A DNA stretch of 10,746 nucleotides, taken from contig DHDW01000010.1 in the NCBI GenBank assembly GCA_002399565.1, positions 41,513 through 52,258 of the forward strand. Reading direction: 5' to 3'. The position numbers and the translations under genes were made by a program. Each line of letters begins with the position of its first letter. Positions within the stretch are counted from its first letter, which is position 1. The stretch is from Bacteroidales bacterium UBA4866. Its GTDB lineage: Bacteria > Bacteroidota > Bacteroidia > Bacteroidales > P3. Below, piece by piece: positions 6,437-10,746 of this stretch. Below the pieces are notes generated by a model that worked only from the letters and a program-made list of their open reading frames with translations, had not been told where the DNA came from and searched no databases.

Positions 6437-6444
6437 TAATTTTG
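6437..6444 (+). promoter_or_regulatory. Promoter -7 box for gcvH
   Basis: TAATTTTG matches TAnnTTTG exactly and lies 49 bp before the chosen gcvH ATG. No clear TTTG sits at the -33 position, so the call is moderate. No terminator separates the subtilase gene from gcvH, so read-through may also supply transcripts. Confidence 0.45.
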
Positions 6445-6493
6445 AAGCTTGAAATAGGTGAGAAGAAAATTAACATTAAAAACAAATATAAAT

Positions 6494-6874
6494 ATGAAAT
6501 TTCCAGAAAATTTAAAGTATTCAAATGACCATGAATGGTTAAGAATAGAAGGCGATGAAGCTTATGTAGGTATAACTGATTTTGCACAACACGAATTAGG
6601 CGATATAGTTTTTGTTGATGTTGATACAGAAGGCGAAACCTTAGATAAAGATGAAATCTTTGGTTCAATTGAAGCAGTTAAGACTGTTTCTGATTTAGTA
6701 CTCCCTGTTTCTGGAGAAGTTTTAGAATTCAATGCTGAATTGGAAGCTAATGCTGCAGCTATAAATACTGACCCATATAATGCTGGTTGGATAATTAAGA
6801 TGAAAATTACTAATCCTTCAGAAGTAAATGATTTAATGGATTCAGTTGCATATACTGCATTTATCGGACTTTAA
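6494..6874 (+). CDS. gcvH: Glycine cleavage system H protein (lipoyl carrier)
   Basis: A 126-residue protein that carries the lipoyl arm shuttling the aminomethyl group between the P, T and L proteins of the glycine cleavage complex in the cytoplasm. Diagnostic features are KYSNDHEWL near the N terminus, the [18 protein letters not shown] segment, the lipoylation site [12 protein letters not shown] with K63 (E. coli uses K64), [10 protein letters not shown], and [14 protein letters not shown]. The reading frame is open back to a GTG at 6458, but the ATG at 6494 gives the family's usual length and N terminus ([15 protein letters not shown]), and the longer form would add twelve unconserved basic residues. 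No gcvP or gcvT is nearby. It is followed by a terminator and a VanZ-like gene, a pairing I recall from other Bacteroidota, where sprA of the T9SS can precede gcvH; here a T9SS-dependent protease precedes it instead. Confidence 0.97.
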   Translation: MKFPENLKYSNDHEWLRIEGDEAYVGITDFAQHELGDIVFVDVDTEGETLDKDEIFGSIEAVKTVSDLVLPVSGEVLEFNAELEANAAAINTDPYNAGWIIKMKITNPSEVNDLMDSVAYTAFIGL

Positions 6875-6890
6875 TAATATTCTGAAAGAT

Positions 6891-6932
6891 AAAAAAAGAT
6901 GCTTGGATATAAACTTCCTTGCATCTTTTTTT
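6891..6932 (+). terminator. Intrinsic terminator after gcvH
   Basis: A 12-bp stem, AAAAAAAGATGC (6891-6902) with GCATCTTTTTTT (6921-6932), continues inward as GGA/TCC after a 2x2 mismatch. The T run makes it a good rho-independent terminator; the matching A run suggests it could also work on the opposite strand. It ends only 23 bp before the next ATG. Confidence 0.82.
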
Positions 6933-6955
6933 ATTCATCTGCTTTATCTAATTAA

Positions 6956-7360
6956 ATGAGTAAGAAATTTAATTTAATATTTTTTATTTTGTGGGTGGCT
7001 TTGATGTTTTTTGCAATTTTAGCTCCTTCAGAATCATTGCCCAAAGGTATTGGATTTTTTTCTTTTATACCTCATTTCGATAAATTTGTTCATGCCATAA
7101 TGTTCGGAGGTTTTGCATTTTTATTATTTGGGCTATTCTTTCCTCCAAAAACAATTGCTTATTCCTCCAAAATTACAATTTTAATCTCTGTTTGTTTTGC
7201 TGTTTTTACAGAAATAATGCAATTTCTTCTTGGAGAATATATTCATAGGTCTTTAGAATTTATGGATGTTATTGCAGATATTTTTGGAATAGTTTTGGCA
7301 ATAGGATTATGCGTTTTTATTGTTAAAAGAAAGAAAAGAGATAAGGTTTGGAAAAGGTAG
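6956..7360 (+). CDS. VanZ-like family small integral membrane protein
   Basis: A 134-residue protein with four predicted membrane segments at about residues 5-23, 44-62, 70-88 and 105-124, and a basic cytoplasmic-looking tail (KRKKRDK). VanZ-like hallmarks are HFDKFVHAIMFGGFAFL (D42, K43, H46) before the second segment, and TEIMQFLLGEYIHRSLEFMDVIADIFG (E86, Q89, R98, D104, G111); the usual Asn before the final glycine is replaced by Asp at 108. The family takes its name from a teicoplanin-resistance accessory protein, but most members have no known function, so no resistance role is claimed. There is only a 23-bp space between the gcvH terminator and this ATG and no promoter box in it, so expression probably depends on read-through from gcvH. 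Confidence 0.82.
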   Translation: MSKKFNLIFFILWVALMFFAILAPSESLPKGIGFFSFIPHFDKFVHAIMFGGFAFLLFGLFFPPKTIAYSSKITILISVCFAVFTEIMQFLLGEYIHRSLEFMDVIADIFGIVLAIGLCVFIVKRKKRDKVWKR

Positions 7361-7383
7361 AAAATAAAAAAAGTAAAAAAAGT

Positions 7384-7414
7384 GTTGCTAATAAAAAATT
7401 AATTTCTATCTTTG
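7384..7414 (+). promoter_or_regulatory. Promoter for rpsO
   Basis: GTTG (7384-7387) and TATCTTTG (7407-7414) are 19 bp apart, close to the TTTG / TAnnTTTG consensus, and the -7 box is followed by CA. The predicted start near 7421 gives a leader of about 48 nt. Confidence 0.75.
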
Positions 7415-7468
7415 CAAACTCAATTAGTGGAAATAATAAGAAAAATATAAACAAGTAGGTATTAGGAT

Positions 7469-7738
7469 ATGTATTTAGAAGCCGAAAAGAAAAAAGAATT
7501 TTTTGCTCAATATGGTAAATCAGAGAAAGATACTGGTTCCATTGAAGGGCAAATAGCATTATTCACTTTCAGAATTCAACATTTAACTCAACACGTTCGT
7601 GGAATGAAAAACGATAAGTTTACAGAACGTTCATTGGTTAGATTAGTTGGTAAAAGAAGACGTTTGTTAGATTATCTAAAAGATAAAGACGTTGTAAAAT
7701 ATCGTGAATTAATCAAGCAATTAGGTATTAGAAAATAA
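7469..7738 (+). CDS. rpsO: 30S ribosomal protein S15
   Basis: An 89-residue protein, the standard length for S15, a primary 16S rRNA-binding protein of the platform of the small subunit. Recognisable features are FAQYGKSEKDTGSIEGQIALF (about 12-32), RIQHLTQHVRGMKNDKFTERSL (35-56) and the highly conserved LVGKRRRLLDYLKDKD (59-74), with a C-terminal LGIRK. The H-L-x-x-H pattern and the KRRRLLDYL helix are known rRNA-contacting parts. The start at 7469 matches Bacteroidota homologues that begin MYL. The gene has its own promoter and is separated from pnp by a terminator, keeping the common rpsO-pnp gene order. Confidence 0.98.
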   Translation: MYLEAEKKKEFFAQYGKSEKDTGSIEGQIALFTFRIQHLTQHVRGMKNDKFTERSLVRLVGKRRRLLDYLKDKDVVKYRELIKQLGIRK

Positions 7739-7764
7739 TATTTCAAGTACTTAATATAAAAATT

Positions 7765-7795
7765 AAAAAGGCAATTAGCTTCTAATTGCCTTTTT
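7765..7795 (+). terminator. Intrinsic terminator between rpsO and pnp
   Basis: A 14-bp perfect stem pairs 7765-7778 with 7782-7795 (GGCAATTAG / CTAATTGCC plus A:T pairs), with a 3-nt loop ending in a run of five T. Since no clear promoter follows before pnp, some read-through or a non-consensus promoter is needed for pnp expression. Confidence 0.9.
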
Positions 7796-7852
7796 GTGTA
7801 TAGAATAGTTTAAGGAGCAAACTTAATTAAAGGATAAGAAGTAAACACGTAA

Positions 7853-7873
7853 TCTAATTAGGCTCCAATTAGA
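7853..7873 (+). promoter_or_regulatory. Hairpin in the pnp leader
   Basis: TCTAATT (7853-7859) pairs with AATTAGA (7867-7873) around a 7-nt loop, AGGCTCC, 27 bp before the pnp ATG. In enteric bacteria pnp is autoregulated through a leader hairpin cut by RNase III; a similar role here is only an analogy. Confidence 0.35.
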
Positions 7874-7900
7874 AAGAGGTAAAATAATAGAAAGAAAAAG

Positions 7901-10147
7901 ATGCAAGCAATCAAAAAAGTCTTTACAATTGAAGACGGAAGACAAATTGAAATTGAAACAGGTAAATTAGCAAAACAAGCTGATGGTTCGGTAGTAGTAA
8001 GAATGGGCGATACAATGCTCTTAGCAACTGTTTGTGCTAAAAAAGAGGCAGGAGATAATGTTGATTTTATGCCACTAACAGTGGAATATCAAGAAAAATA
8101 TGCGGCAGTAGGACGTTTTCCTGGAGGGTTTTTTAAAAGAGAAGCACGACCTTCAGAATATGAAATTCTAATTGCTCGTTTAGTAGATAGAGCTTTAAGG
8201 CCTCTATTCCCAGAGGATTTTCACGCAGAAGTACAAGTACAAATTACATTAATATCAGGAGATCAAACAACTCCTCCAGATGCACTTGCAGCATTAGCAG
8301 CATCATCTGCTTTGGCGGTATCAGATATCCCTTTCAATGGACCAGTTTCAGAGGTTAGAATAACTTATATTGATGGTAAATTTGTTATTAACCCTTCAAT
8401 TGAGGATTTGGAAAAAGCAGAATTAGACCTAATTGTTGCTGCAACCGAAGATAATATAATGATGGTTGAGGGAGAAATGAAAGAGGTTTCTGAAGAGTTG
8501 ATGTTAGAGGCTTTAAAAATTGCTCACCAATCAATCACAACACATTGTCAAGCAATAAAAGATTTGGAACAAATGGCAAATAAAACTCAAAAAAGAGAAT
8601 ATTGTCATGAAACCAACGATAAAGAACTTCAAGAAAAAATACATAATGCTACTTATCAAGAATGCTATGACTTTGCAAAACAAGGAATAGCGAATAAATC
8701 AGTAAGATCAGAAGGCTTTGCAGCAATAAAACAAGCTTTCATTGATACTCTAACTGAAGAAGAAGCATCAGAAAAAGAGTTTTTGATTAGTAAATACTTC
8801 CATGCAACTGAAAAAGAAGCAATGAGAGATATGGTTTTGAACGAGAGAGTTCGTTTGGATGGAAGACGTTTAGATGAAATACGTCCAATATGGGCAGAGG
8901 TTGACTATCTTCCAACTCCTCACGGTTCTGCAGTTTTTACTCGTGGAGAAACACAATCTTTAACAACATGTACACTTGGGACAAAACTTGATGAGCAAAT
9001 TATTGATGGAGCTATGATTGAAGGAAAGAATAATTTCATCCTTCACTATAATTTCCCTGGATTTGCAACAGGTGAAGTTAAAGGAAATAGAGGATTGTCA
9101 AGAAGAGAAGTAGGACATGGTAACCTTGCAATGAGAGCATTAAAACAAGTTCTTCCGACTTCAGAAGAATGTCCTTACACCATAAGAATTGTATCCGACA
9201 TTTTAGAATCTAATGGCTCTTCATCAATGGCAACTGTTTGTGCAGGATGTTTAGCTCTTATGGATGCAGGAGTTCAAATCAAAAAACCAGTATCTGGAAT
9301 TGCAATGGGATTAATTGCAAAGGATGGGAAATGGGCAGTACTTTCCGATATATTAGGAGATGAAGACCATTTGGGAGATATGGACTTTAAGGTAACAGGA
9401 ACAGTTGATGGAGCAACAGCTTGTCAAATGGATATCAAATGCGATGGATTGTCATACGAAATTCTTACTCAAGCACTATTACAAGCTAAAGAAGGAAGAA
9501 TGCATATACTTAACATAATAAATGAAACACTTCCAGCACCAAGAGAAGACTACAAACCACAAGTTCCAAGAGTTGTTAAGCTAACAATACCAAAAGAATT
9601 TATTGGAGCAGTAATTGGACCTGGAGGAAAGATAATTCAAGAAATGCAAAAAGAAACCAAGACCACAATTGTAATTGAGGAAAAGGGAGAATTTGGAGTA
9701 ATTGACATTGTGTCTGTAAATAAAGAAGGAATAGATGCAGCCTTAGCAAGAATAAAAGGCATAACAACAGTTCCAGAAATAGGACAAGAATACGATGGTG
9801 AAGTTAAAAATCTTCAAACTTTTGGAGCTTTTGTTGAATTTCTTCCTGGAAAGGATGGTTTATTGCATATTTCAGAATTAGCATGGGAAAGAGTAAACAA
9901 CGTTGAAGACGTTTTGAAAGTAGGAGACAAAATTAAGGTAAAACTTATTGAAGTTGACAAGAAAACTGGTAAATATAAGCTTTCACATAGAGTACTTCTT
10001 CCAAAACCAGAAGGATTTGTTGAAAGACCACAAAGAGAAAGACCAGAGCGTCCAAACAATAACCGTCCAAGCAACAACAGAAACAACTCCGAAAGACCAA
10101 GACCACAAAAGCCAGAACGTCCTTTGGATGAAGATTTCTACATATAA
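7901..10147 (+). CDS. pnp: Polyribonucleotide nucleotidyltransferase (PNPase)
   Basis: A 748-residue 3'-5' phosphorolytic exoribonuclease that degrades RNA to nucleoside diphosphates and forms a ring-shaped homotrimer in the cytoplasm. Domains in order: first RNase PH domain (about 12-145, [29 protein letters not shown]), an all-helical linker (about 150-300), second RNase PH domain (about 325-540) with [13 protein letters not shown] and the acidic cluster [12 protein letters not shown] (D487-D495) that supplies metal-binding catalytic residues, a KH domain with IGPGGK (G573-G576), and an S1 domain from about 627 to 698 ([23 protein letters not shown]). The ~45-residue tail after S1 is rich in Arg, Pro, Asn and Glu (repeated RPER- and NNRP-like units), making the protein longer than the 711-residue E. 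coli enzyme. The tail is probably disordered. The gene is complete and ends at its own terminator. Confidence 0.98.
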   Translation: MQAIKKVFTIEDGRQIEIETGKLAKQADGSVVVRMGDTMLLATVCAKKEAGDNVDFMPLTVEYQEKYAAVGRFPGGFFKREARPSEYEILIARLVDRALRPLFPEDFHAEVQVQITLISGDQTTPPDALAALAASSALAVSDIPFNGPVSEVRITYIDGKFVINPSIEDLEKAELDLIVAATEDNIMMVEGEMKEVSEELMLEALKIAHQSITTHCQAIKDLEQMANKTQKREYCHETNDKELQEKIHNATYQECYDFAKQGIANKSVRSEGFAAIKQAFIDTLTEEEASEKEFLISKYFHATEKEAMRDMVLNERVRLDGRRLDEIRPIWAEVDYLPTPHGSAVFTRGETQSLTTCTLGTKLDEQIIDGAMIEGKNNFILHYNFPGFATGEVKGNRGLSRREVGHGNLAMRALKQVLPTSEECPYTIRIVSDILESNGSSSMATVCAGCLALMDAGVQIKKPVSGIAMGLIAKDGKWAVLSDILGDEDHLGDMDFKVTGTVDGATACQMDIKCDGLSYEILTQALLQAKEGRMHILNIINETLPAPREDYKPQVPRVVKLTIPKEFIGAVIGPGGKIIQEMQKETKTTIVIEEKGEFGVIDIVSVNKEGIDAALARIKGITTVPEIGQEYDGEVKNLQTFGAFVEFLPGKDGLLHISELAWERVNNVEDVLKVGDKIKVKLIEVDKKTGKYKLSHRVLLPKPEGFVERPQRERPERPNNNRPSNNRNNSERPRPQKPERPLDEDFYI

Positions 10148-10173
10148 GAATTAGAAATAAAACATAAATCAAT

Positions 10174-10209
10174 AAAGAGAATAAGAACACCAACTTATTC
10201 TCTTTTTTT
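10174..10209 (+). terminator. Intrinsic terminator after pnp
   Basis: A 12-bp stem pairs 10174-10185 (AAAGAGAATAAG) with 10194-10205 (CTTATTCTCTTT), with an 8-nt loop; the T run continues to 10209. It lies 26 bp after the pnp stop codon. Confidence 0.92.
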
Positions 10210-10257
10210 ATTCCATTAAAAATATAAAAGTACACATAATGATTCAAATATTTTTAG

Positions 10258-10265
10258 TATATTTG
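10258..10265 (+). promoter_or_regulatory. Orphan promoter-like -7 box
   Basis: TATATTTG followed by CAAAG matches TAnnTTTG perfectly and resembles the boxes before the subtilase gene and rpsO. No TTTG is visible at -33 and no ORF follows within reach, so it may serve a small RNA, a gene beyond the window, or be fortuitous. Confidence 0.4.
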
Positions 10266-10358
10266 CAAAGAAAAAACAAACGTAAGTTTATTTAAGGACT
10301 ATTTATATAAGAGCCCTTTTTCTTAAAATAAACTTTCTCCCTTCAAAATTAGCAGAAA

Positions 10359-10420
10359 AAAGATGCACATCTTTTACCATGAAAGATGTGCATCTTTTGT
10401 GTTGAAAGATGTACATCTTT
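10359..10420. repeat. Three 16-bp palindromes at exact 23-bp spacing
   Basis: AAAGATGCACATCTTT (10359), AAAGATGTGCATCTTT (10382) and AAAGATGTACATCTTT (10405) share perfect 7-bp inverted arms, AAAGATG / CATCTTT, and differ only in the central two bases (CA, TG, TA). Copies 1 and 2 are exact reverse complements of each other and copy 3 is a perfect palindrome. Spacers are 7 bp (TACCATG, TGTGTTG). Confidence 0.95.
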
Positions 10421-10427
10421 AGGGTAA

Positions 10428-10463
10428 TAACTCTTCGTTTTAGAAGTTTTAAATGAAGAGTTA
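10428..10463. repeat. Inverted repeat / hairpin next to the palindrome array
   Basis: TAACTCTTCGTTT (10428-10440) can pair with AAATGAAGAGTTA (10451-10463), a 13-bp stem with one G-U pair and a 10-nt loop. It starts 8 bp after the palindrome array. No T run follows, so it is not a standard terminator. Confidence 0.7.
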
Positions 10464-10746
10464 GCATAATAAATTCTCGTTTCAATAGAATAACTCCTTA
10501 TTTGATTTTTCTAATACCGGCTTTTTGGTAAAAAAACAACACTTATTTTTGGAACAAGCTGGACTTATATTATAAAAATACTAAGGTTTATTCAAATAAT
10601 TAATTCTTGCAATAAAAACTACGTTAATAAATCATTCTCAAAAAGAAGAAAACCAACCTAAAACAAGCTTTTTTTGATATAAATATTGATAAAATAGCAA
10701 TTTCTTAGCAAAAAAGATTAAAAAATATTTGGTAGTAATAAAAAAG

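Larger units (their letters stand above)
10210..10746. other. Gene-free tail of the window
   Basis: No convincing protein-coding gene is seen on either strand in these 537 bp. The longest frame, on the minus strand at 10303-10485, is mostly translated palindromic repeat. The stretch holds an orphan -7 box (10258), a three-copy palindrome array (10359-10420), a long hairpin (10428-10463), and then about 280 bp of AT-rich sequence in which I see nothing clear. AATAACTC occurs at 10427 and again near 10489. Confidence 0.6.

Noticed and set aside
6458..6493. Longer gcvH start at GTG 6458
   Set aside because: It would add twelve basic residues unlike the family; the ATG at 6494 gives the standard H-protein N terminus and length.
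6956..7360. Glycopeptide-resistance gene vanZ
   Set aside because: Only the broad VanZ-like membrane family is supported; no other van genes are present and most family members are not resistance proteins.
10277..10284. Minus-strand -7 box (TACGTTTG) pointing toward the pnp 3' end
   Set aside because: No -33 element is present at the right distance and no minus-strand gene follows.
10303..10485. 60-residue minus-strand reading frame
   Set aside because: Much of it is the translation of the palindromic repeats (recurring KDVHLF- and HKRCTSF-like peptides), and the rest is a hairpin; a coding role is not supported.

Overview
The window looks like chromosomal DNA of a low-GC member of the Bacteroidota. 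The evidence is strong AT bias, start sites that mostly lack Shine-Dalgarno sequences, several copies of the Bacteroidota housekeeping promoter -7 box TAnnTTTG (often followed by CA), a subtilase with a type IX secretion (T9SS) sorting tail, a protein with a gliding-motility-associated C-terminal (type B-like) domain, and a Mrp ATPase with a Bacteroidota-like C-terminal region. All supported genes lie on the + strand. The genus cannot be fixed by reading alone.

Layout. (1) 1-949: the 3' end of an ECF-type sigma factor gene overlaps by 8 nt a gene for a single-pass membrane protein. That protein has an anti-sigma-like N terminus, an Asn-rich linker and a C-terminal CHU_C/T9SS type B-like domain. 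(2) 1046-3233: a probable four-gene group encoding a small protein with a very acidic tail, a Mrp/NBP35-type P-loop ATPase without any cysteine, a stand-alone NifU C-terminal (Nfu) Fe-S scaffold, and a PduO-type cob(I)alamin adenosyltransferase. It ends in a strong intrinsic terminator. (3) 3320-3924: about 600 bp without a convincing gene, holding four copies of a 14-bp sequence at exact 22-bp spacing. (4) 3925-4146: a DUF2795-like small protein with its own promoter and terminator. (5) 4258-6405: a secreted S8 subtilase. (6) 6494-7360: gcvH followed by a VanZ-like membrane protein. (7) 7469-10147: rpsO and pnp, the classic translation/RNA-decay pair, with a terminator after each. (8) 10210-10746: a gene-free tail with an orphan promoter-like box, three 16-bp palindromes at exact 23-bp spacing and a long hairpin.

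Functionally, most of the window is housekeeping: Fe-S cluster handling, cobalamin activation, glycine cleavage, ribosome and RNA turnover. Two elements point to T9SS surface biology: the sigma/membrane-protein pair at the start and the sorted subtilase. No complete mobile element, CRISPR array, tRNA or rRNA was seen. The least explained items are the two short phased intergenic repeat arrays, the cysteine-free Mrp beside an Nfu scaffold, and the sigma/anti-sigma-like pair whose outer domain resembles a T9SS signal.
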